A stretch of 64,000 bases of DNA from Glycomyces sp. L485. GTDB taxonomy: Bacteria > Actinomycetota > Actinomycetes > Mycobacteriales > Micromonosporaceae. Numbering within the stretch: the stretch's first letter is position 1; every line of letters begins with the position of its first letter. Below the pieces are notes generated by a model. It made no database searches and had not been told where the DNA came from. It saw only the letters and a program-made list of their open reading frames with translations. Where the stretch lies: NCBI RefSeq assembly GCF_022548875.1, contig NZ_JAKZEW010000001.1, positions 264 to 64,263 on the forward strand, written 5' to 3'. Positions 42,669 to 51,974 of this stretch are shown here, piece by piece. The position numbers were made by a program, and so were the translations under genes.

Positions 42669-44320
42669 CACCGCAGACCGCGCCGCTGCCGCAGCTGCCG
42701 AGGCTTCCTCGGCGGCTGCGGGCCGAGGCCCCGTCCTGGACCGAGACCACCGACGTGTGCGTCATCGGCTCCGGCGTCGCGGGCCTGACCTGCGCCCTCA
42801 ACCTCCGCCATGCCGGATTCCACGTCACAGTGGTCACGAAGGTCCACATCGACGACGGCTCGACGCGGTGGGCGCAGGGCGGCGTGGCCGCCGTGCTCGA
42901 CCCGCTCGACTCGCCCGAGGCGCACGCCCGCGACACTCAGATCGCGGGCGTGGGCCTGTGCGACCCGGCCGCGGTCGAGGTGACCGTCACCGAAGGCCCC
43001 GATCGCATCGCCGACCTCATCCACGCCGGCACCGAGTTCGACCGGCACCCCGACGGTTCGCTCCAGCTCACCCGCGAGGGCGGTCACCGCGCGCGCCGCA
43101 TCGTCCATGCGGGAGGCGATGCCACAGGCGCCGAGATTCAGCGCGCGCTTCACCAAGCAGTGCTGCGGGACCCGTGGATTCGCATCATCGAGAACGCCAT
43201 GGTCCTCGACCTGCTGACCGACGCCTCCGGCCACGCGGCCGGGGTGAGTCTCCACGTCCTCGGCGAGGGCGTGGAGCACGGCGTCGGCGGTGTCGAGGCC
43301 CGCGCGGTGGTGCTCGCCACCGGCGGCATGGGACAGATCTTCCAGTCGACCACCAACCCTTCGGTGTCGATCGGCGACGGTGTGGCCTTGGCGCTGCGCG
43401 CCGGAGCCGACGTCACCGATCTCGAATTCGTGCAGTTCCACCCGACCGCGATGTACCTGAACGGCAACGAGGGGGACCGACAGCCCTTGGTCACCGAGGC
43501 GATACGCGGCGAAGGGGCTCACCTGCTCGACCACGGCGGGGAACGGTTCATGGTCGGGTTCCACGAGCTCGCCGAACTCGCGCCGCGCGACGTCGTCGCG
43601 AAGGCCGCCACCGCGCGGATGCGCGCCGAGGGCGAGTCGCACGTGTGGCTCGACGCCCGCCACCTGGGGCGCACCATGCTCGAAGAGCGCTTCCCTACTG
43701 TCACCGGCTCGTGCCGGTCGGTCGGCATCGACCCGGTCACCGACCTCATCCCCGTCGCTCCCGCCGCGCACTACGCCTCCGGCGGCGTCCGCACCGACCT
43801 GCGCGGCCGCACCACCGTCCCCGGCCTGTACGCCGCGGGGGAGGCCGCCTGCACCGGCCTGCACGGCGCCAACCGGCTCGCCTCGAACTCGCTGCTCGAA
43901 GCGCTCGTGTTCACCCACCGCATCGCCGCCGACCTGGCCGAGAACAAGCCGAGCCCCGGGATCGCCGAGGCGCCCGAGTCCGAAGGCCGGGTGTGCTCGA
44001 CGACCTCCCGCACCCCCCTCCAGGAGGCGATGACCGCCGGCGCCGGCGTGCTGCGCTCGGCCGACAGCCTCGAAGCCACCGCCGAGGCGCTCACCGCCTT
44101 GGGGGACAATGTGTCCGGACGACCCCGCCCGGCCACCTGGGAGGCCACGAACCTCCTGACCGTCGCCACCGCCTTGACCGCCGCGGCCCATCGCCGCCGC
44201 GAGACCCGGGGCAGCCACTGGCGCGAGGACTTCCCCGAGGCGTCCGACGAATGGCTCGGCCACCTCCACCTTTCCATCAGCCCCGACGGGGAGCTCGACA
44301 CCACCTGGGAGTCCGCATGA
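42665..44320 (+). CDS. nadB: L-aspartate oxidase
   Basis: NadB oxidises aspartate to iminoaspartate, the first step of de novo NAD synthesis. 551 aa. FAD-binding motif GSGVAG at about 35-40, STRWAQGGVAAV with substrate-site residues, and the family Arg/His region LEFVQFHPTAMY. GTG start overlapping the previous stop. NadA (quinolinate synthase) is not in this operon, so it must be elsewhere. It overlaps nadC by 4 bases. Confidence 0.94.
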   Translation: MTPQTAPLPQLPRLPRRLRAEAPSWTETTDVCVIGSGVAGLTCALNLRHAGFHVTVVTKVHIDDGSTRWAQGGVAAVLDPLDSPEAHARDTQIAGVGLCDPAAVEVTVTEGPDRIADLIHAGTEFDRHPDGSLQLTREGGHRARRIVHAGGDATGAEIQRALHQAVLRDPWIRIIENAMVLDLLTDASGHAAGVSLHVLGEGVEHGVGGVEARAVVLATGGMGQIFQSTTNPSVSIGDGVALALRAGADVTDLEFVQFHPTAMYLNGNEGDRQPLVTEAIRGEGAHLLDHGGERFMVGFHELAELAPRDVVAKAATARMRAEGESHVWLDARHLGRTMLEERFPTVTGSCRSVGIDPVTDLIPVAPAAHYASGGVRTDLRGRTTVPGLYAAGEAACTGLHGANRLASNSLLEALVFTHRIAADLAENKPSPGIAEAPESEGRVCSTTSRTPLQEAMTAGAGVLRSADSLEATAEALTALGDNVSGRPRPATWEATNLLTVATALTAAAHRRRETRGSHWREDFPEASDEWLGHLHLSISPDGELDTTWESA

Positions 44321-45198
44321 GCGAGGACTGGAACGCCGCCGCGAGGCTCGTGGCCGGCGGCCTCGACCCGCAATACGTGTTCGCCGCCGTCGAGGACTAC
44401 CTCGACGAGGACCTCTCGTCCGATCGGCGCGACGTGACCTCCGAGTCGATCTTCGGGCCCGAGCACGGCTCCGTCGTCGTCATCGCCGCCCGCGCGGACG
44501 GCGTCTTGGCCGGGCTCCCGGTGGCCCACACCGTCTTCGAGGCCATGCCCGGCGACATCGAGTTCACCTACCTCGCCGGGGAGGGCGCGCGCATCCGCGA
44601 AGGCCAGGTGCTCGCGCGCGTCGCCGGGAAGACCCGCGACCTGCTCGCCGCCGAGCGCACCGCGCTCAACCTCCTGTGCCGCCTTTGCGGCATCGCCACG
44701 CACACGCGGCGCTTCGCCGACCTGCTCGCCGACTGGAACACGGCCGTCCTCGACACCCGCAAGACCACGCCGGGCCTGCGGGCCCTGGAGAAGTACGCGG
44801 TGCGCGTCGGCGGCGGCGAGAACAAGCGGTTCGGGCTCTACGACGTCGCCATGATCAAGGACAACCACAAGGAGGCGGCCGGGTCGGTCTCCGCCGCGTT
44901 CCACGCGGTCCGATCGGCCGAACCCGAGGTCGACATACAGGTCGAGGTCGAGACGATCGACGAGGCCATGGAGGCCGTCGCCGCTGGTGCGACGTTCCTG
45001 CTGTGCGACAACATGAGCCCGAAGGAACTGTCCGAAGTGGTCGACGCTGTCGGCGACCGCGCCCAACTGGAGGCGACCGGGAACATCACCTTGGCCAACG
45101 CCGTCGAATACGCCGCCACCGGAGTCGACTTCGTCTCCGTGGGCGCCCTGACGCACTCATCGCCCATTCTGGACATCGGGCTGGACTTCGAGGAGTAG
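44317..45198 (+). CDS. nadC: Nicotinate-nucleotide pyrophosphorylase
   Basis: NadC (QAPRTase) converts quinolinate and PRPP to nicotinate mononucleotide. 293 aa. Family motifs: ERTALNLLCRLCGIAT, LDTRKTTPGLRALEKYAV, GGGENKRFGLYD, IKDNH, and VEVETIDEA with the catalytic Glu. The ATGA overlap with nadB implies coupled translation; coaX follows after 3 bases. Confidence 0.96.
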   Translation: MSEDWNAAARLVAGGLDPQYVFAAVEDYLDEDLSSDRRDVTSESIFGPEHGSVVVIAARADGVLAGLPVAHTVFEAMPGDIEFTYLAGEGARIREGQVLARVAGKTRDLLAAERTALNLLCRLCGIATHTRRFADLLADWNTAVLDTRKTTPGLRALEKYAVRVGGGENKRFGLYDVAMIKDNHKEAAGSVSAAFHAVRSAEPEVDIQVEVETIDEAMEAVAAGATFLLCDNMSPKELSEVVDAVGDRAQLEATGNITLANAVEYAATGVDFVSVGALTHSSPILDIGLDFEE

Positions 45199-45201
45199 CA
45201 C

Positions 45202-45963
45202 GTGCTTCTGTGCGTCGACATCGGCAACACCAACACCGTCCTCGCCGTCTTCGAAGGCGAGCACCTGAAGCACTCATGGCGCATCAGGACCGACCCGCAC
45301 GCCACCGCCGACGAACTGCGGATCACGTTCCGGGCGCTGCTCGACGGCGACGGCGTCGACCTGACCGGGATCGCCCTGTCCTCCACCGTGCCCCAGCAGG
45401 CAGCGGAGATCGGGAAGATGGCGCAGCGGTACTACCCGCACGCGCACTTCGTGGCCATCGCACCGGGAGTGCGCACCGGGGTGCGGCTGAGCATCGACAA
45501 CCCGAAGGAGGCCGGTCCGGACCGCATCGCGAACACGCATGCGGCCTTCCACCTCTACGGCGGGCCGTGCATCACCGTCGACTTCGGGACGTCGACGAAC
45601 ATCGACGTGATCTCCGAACACGGCGACTTCCTCGGCGGGGCCTTCGCGCCGGGCATCGAGATCTCGATCGACGCGCTCGCCTCGCGCGCCGCGAACCTGC
45701 TGAAGATCCCACTGGTCAAGCCGCGCAGTGTGATCGGTAAGAACACGGTGGAGTGCCTCCAGTCGGGCATGGTGTACGGCACGGCGGCGCAGGTCGACGG
45801 CCTCGTCCGCCGCATCACCGCCGAGCTCGACGCCGACCCCACAGCCGTCGTCGCCACCGGTGGCCTCGCCCCGGTGGTCATCGAGCAGTGCGAGACGGTG
45901 ACGCACTACGAGCCGAACCTGACCCTCCACGGCCTGAGGATGATCTTCGACCGCAACGCCTGA
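45202..45963 (+). CDS. coaX: Type III pantothenate kinase
   Basis: CoaX phosphorylates pantothenate, the first step of CoA synthesis. 253 aa, ASKHA fold. PHOSPHATE-1 motif LLCVDIGNTNTVLAVFEG, the substrate loop GPDRIANTHAAFHLYGG, and ITVDFGTSTNID. Type III kinases need K+ and resist CoA feedback. Last gene of the operon that begins with the DUF2520 gene, so pantothenate made by PanC can be used directly. GTG start. Confidence 0.95.
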   Translation: MLLCVDIGNTNTVLAVFEGEHLKHSWRIRTDPHATADELRITFRALLDGDGVDLTGIALSSTVPQQAAEIGKMAQRYYPHAHFVAIAPGVRTGVRLSIDNPKEAGPDRIANTHAAFHLYGGPCITVDFGTSTNIDVISEHGDFLGGAFAPGIEISIDALASRAANLLKIPLVKPRSVIGKNTVECLQSGMVYGTAAQVDGLVRRITAELDADPTAVVATGGLAPVVIEQCETVTHYEPNLTLHGLRMIFDRNA

Positions 45964-45988
45964 GCGAGCAAGGCCCCCGCCGACTCGA

Positions 45989-46933
45989 TCAGGCGGCCGG
46001 TCCGGCCACCGGCCCCTCGGCGATGTGCACGCTCCGCGCGCCGCCCCGCATCCGGATGCGCCGTGCCAGCGCCACCGCGTGCTTGACGTCGGAGGCGAGG
46101 AACAGCACCGTCGGGCCCGAACCGGAGACGTGCGCGGCGAGCGCACCTTCCTCCAGGCCCCCGTGCATGAGCGACGCCAGCTGCGGGCGCAGGCTGACGG
46201 CCGCGGCCTCCATGTCGTTGACCAGCAGGTGCGCCAACTTGTCGGCGCCGACACCTGACTCGAACGCCCTCACGATCGCATCCACATCGGATGAGAACCG
46301 TCCGATGCCGTCCTCGCGAAGCCGGTCGACCTCCTTGAAGCACTCGGGGGTCGAGATCTGCGTGTCCGTGGTGGCGACGACCCAGTGCCAGGGGCCCTTC
46401 GCCGCGACGCGCGTCAACTCCTCACCCCGCCCGGAGCCGACCGCCGTGCCGCCCTTGAGGCAGAACGGGACGTCCGAGCCGAGCCCGGCGGCGAGCCGGT
46501 GCAGCTCGGCATCGCCGATCTCGACCTCCCACAGGCGTGCGCACGCCACGAGCGTCCCCGCGGCGTCGGCCGAGCCGCCCGCCAGTCCGCCCGCGATCGG
46601 GATGCGCTTGTTCAGGTGGATGCGGACGTCTGGTTCCACACCTCCATATATCGCGACGAGCTTGGCGGCCTTGACGGCCAGGTTGTCCTCGCCGGTGGGC
46701 AGGACGCCAGCGCCCTCGCCGGAGATCGTCAGCTTGACGCCGGACTCGTCGCCGCGTTCTGCGGTGACCGTGTCGTACAGCGATATCGCCTGGTAGACCG
46801 TCGAGAGCGCGTGAAAGCCGTCGGCGCGGGCATCTCCCACGCCCAGGTGCGGGTTGATCTTGGCGGGCACGTCGACCGAGACGGACGTGCTGCGTGCGGC
46901 GGGCGCGGTCTGTCCACTGCCGGACTCATTCAT
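45989..46933 (-). CDS. ispE: 4-diphosphocytidyl-2-C-methyl-D-erythritol kinase
   Basis: IspE is a GHMP kinase of the MEP isoprenoid pathway. 314 aa. N-terminus [17 protein letters not shown] loop [17 protein letters not shown], and third motif [15 protein letters not shown]. The usual N-terminal Leu-x-Leu is PHLGVG here. The ATG lies inside the end of ksgA (8-base overlap), so the genes are coupled. It converges on coaX. Confidence 0.94.
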   Translation of the reverse strand: MNESGSGQTAPAARSTSVSVDVPAKINPHLGVGDARADGFHALSTVYQAISLYDTVTAERGDESGVKLTISGEGAGVLPTGEDNLAVKAAKLVAIYGGVEPDVRIHLNKRIPIAGGLAGGSADAAGTLVACARLWEVEIGDAELHRLAAGLGSDVPFCLKGGTAVGSGRGEELTRVAAKGPWHWVVATTDTQISTPECFKEVDRLREDGIGRFSSDVDAIVRAFESGVGADKLAHLLVNDMEAAAVSLRPQLASLMHGGLEEGALAAHVSGSGPTVLFLASDVKHAVALARRIRMRGGARSVHIAEGPVAGPAA

Positions 46934-47777
46934 GGGCGGCCTCCTTGGCGTCGGCGAGAGCGATGAACTCTGCGATGTCCAACGATTCACCACGCCTGGT
47001 GGGTTCGATCCCCGCGCGCTTCATGATCTCCTCGGCCGCGGCGACCGAGCCGGCCCAGCCCTTGAGGGCCTGCCGGAGCATCTTGCGGCGCTGGCCGAAC
47101 GCGGCGTCCACGGCGGCAAAGACTTGAGTGCGGTTCGCCTCCGGGGACTCGACGCGCTCGAAGGCGACCAGGCCGCTGGCGACGTTGGGCACGGGCCAGA
47201 ACACGTTGGGTGAGACCGAGCCGGCGCGTCTGGCCTTGGTGTACCAGGCCATCTTGACGCTGGGGGCGCCGTAGATCTTGGACCCCGGTGAGGCGGTGAG
47301 CCGGTCGGCGACCTCCTTCTGGACCATCACCAGGCCCTTCCGGAGCGTCGGGAAGGTCTCCAGGGAGTTGAGCACGACCGGGACGGCGACGTTGTAGGGC
47401 AGGTTCGCGACGAGCGCGGTGGGCGGCTCGGGCAGGTCGTCGGCCTTCAGGCGGGCGGCGTCGGTCTCGACGACCGTGAGGCGCCCGTGCTCCTCCGGGG
47501 CGCGGTGCTCGACCGTCGTGGGCAGGGCGAGGGCGAGCTTCGGGTCGATCTCGACGGCGATGACGCGGCGGGCGGTCTCGATGAGCGCGAGCGTGAGCGA
47601 ACCCAGCCCGGGGCCGACCTCCATCACCACGTCGTCGGCGTCGAGCCCGGCCGTCGCGGCGATGCGGCGCACGGTGTTGGCGTCGACGACGAAGTTCTGG
47701 CCCCACTTCTTCGTGGGCTGGATGCCCAGGCCTTTCGTGAGCGTCCGGATGTCGCCCGAGGTCAGCAGTCGGGCCAT
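46926..47777 (-). CDS. ksgA: 16S rRNA dimethyladenosine transferase
   Basis: KsgA (RsmA) dimethylates two adjacent adenines near the 3' end of 16S rRNA. 283 aa. Conserved [19 protein letters not shown] motif [15 protein letters not shown], and catalytic [13 protein letters not shown] begins one base after the prfC stop; GGAGGA is the site. The ksgA-ispE pair is common in actinobacteria. Confidence 0.95.
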   Translation of the reverse strand: MARLLTSGDIRTLTKGLGIQPTKKWGQNFVVDANTVRRIAATAGLDADDVVMEVGPGLGSLTLALIETARRVIAVEIDPKLALALPTTVEHRAPEEHGRLTVVETDAARLKADDLPEPPTALVANLPYNVAVPVVLNSLETFPTLRKGLVMVQKEVADRLTASPGSKIYGAPSVKMAWYTKARRAGSVSPNVFWPVPNVASGLVAFERVESPEANRTQVFAAVDAAFGQRRKMLRQALKGWAGSVAAAEEIMKRAGIEPTRRGESLDIAEFIALADAKEAAHE

Positions 47778-47778
47778 G

Positions 47779-49383
47779 TCAGCCTTGTCCTCCGGCCAGG
47801 AGGGGTTCGAGCTTGAGGCCCGGGTAGTCGTTGGCGAGGGTCTGGATGCGGTACTTGTTCGGCAGGGCGACCAGGTGGGCGCCGTCGCGGGGGCGCGTGA
47901 ACACCTCGATGCCGGGGGCGGTGAGGAGCTTTCTGGCGCCGTCGGCGTCGGTCAGACGCGCCAACTGGTACGGCAGGTGGTCGATGGTGGCCGGGACGTC
48001 GAACTCGGCGGCGAGGCGCGCGAGCGTGACCTCGAACTGGAGCGGACCGACCGCGGCCATGACCGGCGTCGCCTCGCCGCGGCGCTCGGAGTAGAGGACC
48101 TGGACGACGCCCTCGGCGTCGAGCTGGGAGATGCCGCGCCGGAACCGCTTGGCCTTGGAGGTGTCGTGCATCCGCAGGGCGCCGAAGTGCTCGGGTGCGA
48201 ACGCCGGGAGCGGCGGGAACTCGACGGACTTGCCGGCGTAGATGGTGTCGCCGACGGCCAGGCCTGAGGCGTTGACCAGGCCGACGATGTCGCCCGGCCA
48301 GGCCTCCTCGACCGTGTCGCGCGAGGCGCCGAACATGGTCTGCGCGTACTTGGTGGACATGGTGCGCCCGCCCTGGGCCTGAGTGACCTGCATGCCGCGC
48401 TCGAAGCGGCCGGAGCAGACTCGGACGAAGGCGAGCTGGTCGCGGTGCGAGGCGTTCATGTTCGCCTGGGACTTGAAGACGAAGCCTGAGAAGCCCGATT
48501 CGATCTCGCGGGGCTCGCCGCCGACGTCCTCGCGGGCGAACGGCGAGGGGGCGATGTCGACGAGGAGGTCGAGCAGCTGACCGATGCCGAAGTGGACCAG
48601 CGCGGCGCCGAACAGCGTCGGGGTGGTCTGCCCGGCCTCGAAGGACTTCTGGTCGAAGTCGGCCTCGACCTCGCCGAGCAGCTCCGACTCCTCCAGGGCC
48701 CGGGTGAAGTCCTCACCGAACTGCGATTCGGCCTCGTCGGTGGCGAGGACTTCGGTGACGGCCAACTGCTGCCCGCCGGGGGAGCGCTCGTAGCGGACCA
48801 TGCCCTCGGCCTGCTTGCCGTCGATGGCGATGCGCTCGATGACGCCGCGGAACTCGCCGCCGATGCCGACCGGCCAGGTCACGGGAGTGGGTTTGATGCC
48901 GATGCGGTTCTCGATCTCCTCGAGGAGCTCGAGGGCGTCTTTCGCCGGCCGGTCCCACTTGTTGATGAACGTGATGACGGGGATCCGGCGAGCCCGGCAG
49001 ACCTCGAAGAGCTTCAGCGTCTGCGGTTCGAGGCCTTTCGCGGCGTCGAGGAGCATGACGGCGGCGTCGACGGCCGTCAGGACCCGGTAGGTGTCCTCGG
49101 AGAAGTCGGCGTGGCCGGGCGTGTCGAGCAGGTTGACGATGCAGTCCCGGTACTCGAACTGAAGCGCAGCCGAAGTGATCGAGATGCCGCGGTCCTGCTC
49201 CATGGACATCCAGTCGGACACGACGCCCTTGCGGCCGCCCTTGCCGTGGACGGCGCCGGCCGAGGAGATGGCCTGGCCGTGGAGGGCGAGTGCCTCGGTG
49301 ATGGTCGACTTGCCGGCGTCGGGGTGGGAGATGACCGCGAAGGTGCGACGGCGAGCGGATTCGGCCGTGATTTGGCTGGACAT
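47779..49383 (-). CDS. prfC: Peptide chain release factor 3
   Basis: RF3 is a GTPase that releases RF1/RF2 after termination. 534 aa. G1 SHPDAGKST, switch I/II region DRGISITS, G3 [15 protein letters not shown]4 NKWD, and a C-terminal domain with [13 protein letters not shown]. Not all actinobacteria keep RF3. ATG at 49383 with GAGGA about 7 bases upstream. First gene of the prfC-ksgA-ispE operon. Confidence 0.94.
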   Translation of the reverse strand: MSSQITAESARRRTFAVISHPDAGKSTITEALALHGQAISSAGAVHGKGGRKGVVSDWMSMEQDRGISITSAALQFEYRDCIVNLLDTPGHADFSEDTYRVLTAVDAAVMLLDAAKGLEPQTLKLFEVCRARRIPVITFINKWDRPAKDALELLEEIENRIGIKPTPVTWPVGIGGEFRGVIERIAIDGKQAEGMVRYERSPGGQQLAVTEVLATDEAESQFGEDFTRALEESELLGEVEADFDQKSFEAGQTTPTLFGAALVHFGIGQLLDLLVDIAPSPFAREDVGGEPREIESGFSGFVFKSQANMNASHRDQLAFVRVCSGRFERGMQVTQAQGGRTMSTKYAQTMFGASRDTVEEAWPGDIVGLVNASGLAVGDTIYAGKSVEFPPLPAFAPEHFGALRMHDTSKAKRFRRGISQLDAEGVVQVLYSERRGEATPVMAAVGPLQFEVTLARLAAEFDVPATIDHLPYQLARLTDADGARKLLTAPGIEVFTRPRDGAHLVALPNKYRIQTLANDYPGLKLEPLLAGGQG

Positions 49384-49567
49384 GCATTCCTCAAGGATGT
49401 GACGAGATCGGATCGGGCCCGACGCTCAACGATAGCCGTGAATGACACCACCGGCGTTCCGAGACGCACCCGAACGGGCGCCGTGCGCGCCGCACGCCTG
49501 GCACCCGCCCGAAGCCCGAGGGCCCGGGCGCCACGCTTCACCCCCCGGGCAGGAGCGTGTTTCCCCC

Positions 49568-50023
49568 TTACCCGGCCAATTCAGCCTTCACGACCCCGGC
49601 CACGACCTTCCCGTCGGCACGGCCCGCCACCTTGGGCTGTACCGCCTTCATGACCTTGCCCATGTCCTTCGGGCCGGAGTGGCCGCCCTCGGCGATCGCC
49701 GCCCGCACGATTTCAGTGAGTTCGGCCTCACTGAGCTCTTCGGGAAGATAGCGCTTGATGACGGCCTCTTCCGCCAGCTCGGCCTCCGCCGACTCCTCGC
49801 GGCCGCCCTCGCGGAACGCCTCGGCGGCCTCGCGGCGCTGTTTCGCCTGCTTGACGAGCACTTTGAGGACCTCGGCGTCGTCGAGTTCGCGCGCGGATTT
49901 GCCGGCGAGCTCCTCGTTGCGGATCGCTGCCAGGACCATCCTCAACGTGCCCAGCGTCACCTTGTCCCGCGCCTTGAGAGCGACTCGCATATCAGTTTCC
50001 AACTGGGTCTTTACCTCACTCAT
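49568..50023 (-). CDS. GatB/YqeY-domain protein
   Basis: 151 aa YqeY family: helical N-part (LETDMRVALKARDKVTLGTL) and C-terminal GatB-like tail domain (SGPKDMGKVMKAVQPKVAGR). The tail domain recalls the tRNA-binding part of GatB, but the function of stand-alone YqeY is unclear. ATG at 50023; minus-strand TAGATT is 8 bases upstream. It diverges from the phosphoesterase gene through a shared 24-base promoter region. Confidence 0.92.
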   Translation of the reverse strand: MSEVKTQLETDMRVALKARDKVTLGTLRMVLAAIRNEELAGKSARELDDAEVLKVLVKQAKQRREAAEAFREGGREESAEAELAEEAVIKRYLPEELSEAELTEIVRAAIAEGGHSGPKDMGKVMKAVQPKVAGRADGKVVAGVVKAELAG

Positions 50024-50035
50024 ATCTCGACAATC

Positions 50036-50041
50036 TACCGT
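50036..50041 (+). promoter_or_regulatory. -10 box of leaderless metallophosphoesterase gene
   Basis: TACCGT ends 6 bases before the ATG at 50048. On the other strand the YqeY gene's TAGATT lies within the same 24-base gap, so divergent promoters overlap. Confidence 0.45.
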
Positions 50042-50047
50042 TGGGGT

Positions 50048-50944
50048 ATGAAGATCAGCCGTGGCCTTGCCGCAGCAGCCGGAATCGGCGTTGGCGCCGG
50101 TGCGCTGGCGCTCGCGTACGCGTCCCTTTATGAGCGGGTCCAGTACACGCTCCGCCACTTCGCCGTGCCGGTGCTGCCGCCAGAGGCCGAACCGATCCGA
50201 GTCCTGCACATCTCCGACCTCCACATGACGCCGGGGCAGTTCAGGAAGGCGCACTGGGTGGCGTCACTGGCCGCGCTCGATCCGGACCTCGTCCTGCTGA
50301 CCGGGGACAACATCGCCCACCCGGAGGCCCTGGACCTGGTGTCGCGCACGCTGCGGCCCCTGTTCAAGGCCCCGGGAGCGTTCGTGTTCGGCTCGAACGA
50401 CTACTACGCGCCGGTGTTCAAGAACCCGATGCAGTACTTCAACCCGAACCACGAGCACAAGTACGGCGAGCCGCTGCCGACCGAGGAGCTGCGCAAGGTC
50501 CTCGTCGACGGCGGGTGGACCGACCTGAACAACGCCTCGGCCGACGCGGTGGTCTCGGGCCTGAACATCCACTTCGCGGGCGTCGACGACCCGCACTTCG
50601 ACCTCGACGACTACGAACTGGTCGCCGGCGCGGTTCCGAAGAGCGCCGACCTGTCGATCGGCCTGACGCACTCGCCGGAGCCGCGCGTGCTGGACGACTT
50701 CGCGCGCGACGGCTACGACTTCGTGGCCGCTGGTCACACCCATGGCGGACAGGTGTGCGTGCCCGGGGTCGGAGCCCTGGTGACCAACTGCGGGATCGAC
50801 CGCAAGCGGGTCAAGGGCCTGCACCCGTGGGACGACATGTGGTTTCACGTCTCGGCGGGGTTGGGCACGTCCCCGTACGCGCCGGTGCGCTTCGCCTGTG
50901 CGCCCGAGGCGAGCCTGCTGACGTTCATTCCGGCCGAGTTCTAG
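50048..50944 (+). CDS. Membrane-anchored metallophosphoesterase
   Basis: 298 aa. An N-terminal hydrophobic segment (GLAAAAGIGVGAGALALAYA) anchors a calcineurin-like phosphoesterase: VLHISDLHM, LLTGDNI, GSNDYYA, and AAGHTHGGQ supply the two-metal ligands. GSND replaces the usual GNH(D/E). Similar to YkuE-type enzymes acting on phosphoesters outside the membrane; substrate unknown. ATG at 50048 with TACCGT 6 bases upstream; a longer upstream frame is antisense to the YqeY gene. Confidence 0.92.
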   Translation: MKISRGLAAAAGIGVGAGALALAYASLYERVQYTLRHFAVPVLPPEAEPIRVLHISDLHMTPGQFRKAHWVASLAALDPDLVLLTGDNIAHPEALDLVSRTLRPLFKAPGAFVFGSNDYYAPVFKNPMQYFNPNHEHKYGEPLPTEELRKVLVDGGWTDLNNASADAVVSGLNIHFAGVDDPHFDLDDYELVAGAVPKSADLSIGLTHSPEPRVLDDFARDGYDFVAAGHTHGGQVCVPGVGALVTNCGIDRKRVKGLHPWDDMWFHVSAGLGTSPYAPVRFACAPEASLLTFIPAEF

Positions 50945-50956
50945 ACGCCGACTGTG

Positions 50957-50983
50957 ACGGGGCCCGGCACGGCCGGACCCCGT
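50957..50983 (+). terminator. Hairpin terminator after the metallophosphoesterase gene
   Basis: ACGGGG-C-CCGGC (50957-50968) pairs with GCCGG-A-CCCCGT (50972-50983), an 11-bp stem with one internal mismatch and a 3-base loop. Confidence 0.65.
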
Positions 50984-51060
50984 TCGACACAGCTCTCTGA
51001 ACTCGGGTAGCATTTCATCTCGGTGTGAACGCTTCGGTGCGTTCGCGCCCAATTGAATAT

Positions 51061-51137
51061 CGGGTTGTGGCGCAGCTTGGTAGCGCACCTCGTTCGGGAC
51101 GAGGGGGTCGCAGGTTCAAATCCTGTCAACCCGACCA
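51061..51137 (+). tRNA. tRNA-Pro (CGG)
   Basis: 77 nt including an encoded CCA. Acceptor CGGGTTG/CAACCCG, anticodon stem CCTCG/CGAGG with loop TTCGGGA, giving anticodon CGG. T-loop TTCAAAT. A 28-base part of it (51088-51115) recurs with one change at 59647-59674, so it may be an integration site. Confidence 0.96.
51088..51115 (+). repeat. Candidate attachment repeat, copy inside tRNA-Pro
   Basis: This 28-base stretch (anticodon arm to start of T-arm) is repeated at 59647-59674 with one mismatch (G51110 versus A59669). The two copies are in the same orientation and bracket about 8.5 kb of fructan-use genes. Confidence 0.5.
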
Positions 51138-51143
51138 AATCTT

Positions 51144-51170
51144 CAGGTCAGAGGCTCAGCCTCTGGCCTG
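51144..51170 (+). terminator. Hairpin after tRNA-Pro
   Basis: CAGGTCAGAGGCT (51144-51156) pairs with AGCCTCTGGCCTG (51158-51170), 13 bp with one T-G pair and a one-base loop (probably opened to 3-5 bases). Confidence 0.6.
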
Positions 51171-51974
51171 GAACACTCCAAGATCCAATTTCGTCCGTGG
51201 TTCGTCCGTGGGACGCCACGTCAATTCCTGACGATAATCGTCAGCTCTGTGCATTGCCATGTGTCCTAAGTCACCTAAAACCTGGCAGGTTGGGTCTAGG
51301 TGCCGTCGCCGATGCTGACTGCGTACGGGATGATCGAGGCCTGCGTCATCGCTCTCGTAGCGGCGATCACGAGCTCCCGCTCGGGCATGGTGGCAACCGT
51401 TCCGATCTGTGAGGGTGGCTTCAAGTTTCATCCGCTCATGTACCAACGCGAATCTGCTCCCGAGACGGAAGGTTCCAGAACTACCGCGCGGTGTTCACTG
51501 TGTTGGCTGTGCCCGTGATAAAACGGGAATGGATCTTGGAACTGTTGCAGGGAGAGACCGTTGGAGCGCACGCTCCACGCCCTTGGAAGGACTGGGTGTC
51601 CGCTCGCCGATACGTCGCCCTCATCGCACCCGCAACAACGATCATCCGCACCCCCCGCGGAACAGACGCCTGACCCTGCTGGGCCACGTCGCCGGGGCGG
51701 GGTCCAAGTAGGTCAAGGGCAACGGGTGCGGGCTGGTCCGTGCCCCCTCGCGTCCGGTCCGAGTGGGTGTCTTCCAGGTGCCGGAGGGCGTCGGCCAGTT
51801 CGGGGCCGGACATCAGGTTGCCGGGGCTGATGTTCCAAAGGCCCGTTTACTTTCTGGAAGGTTCGAACTCTGCATCCAGGGCGATAGCACCGTCCCTGGC
51901 TGAGCGCGAAGAGTGCTCGGTCGTCACCGACAGGCAGGTCTTTTCGCTTGGCACCCACTTCTGCCGAATCTTTC
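51171..51974. other. Degenerate region at the left end of the fructan island
   Basis: About 800 bases with no convincing gene. All frames are short and interrupted, and composition is less GC-skewed by codon position than in neighbours. A minus-strand frame around 51720-51810 begins MSGPELADALRHLEDTHS and could be a gene scrap, but I cannot name it. Likely decayed mobile-element DNA. Confidence 0.4.

Noticed and set aside
42757-45198. One long frame suggesting a NadB-NadC fusion
   Set aside because: The first part is a frame shadow of nadB. NadC has its own ATG at 44317 overlapping the nadB stop.
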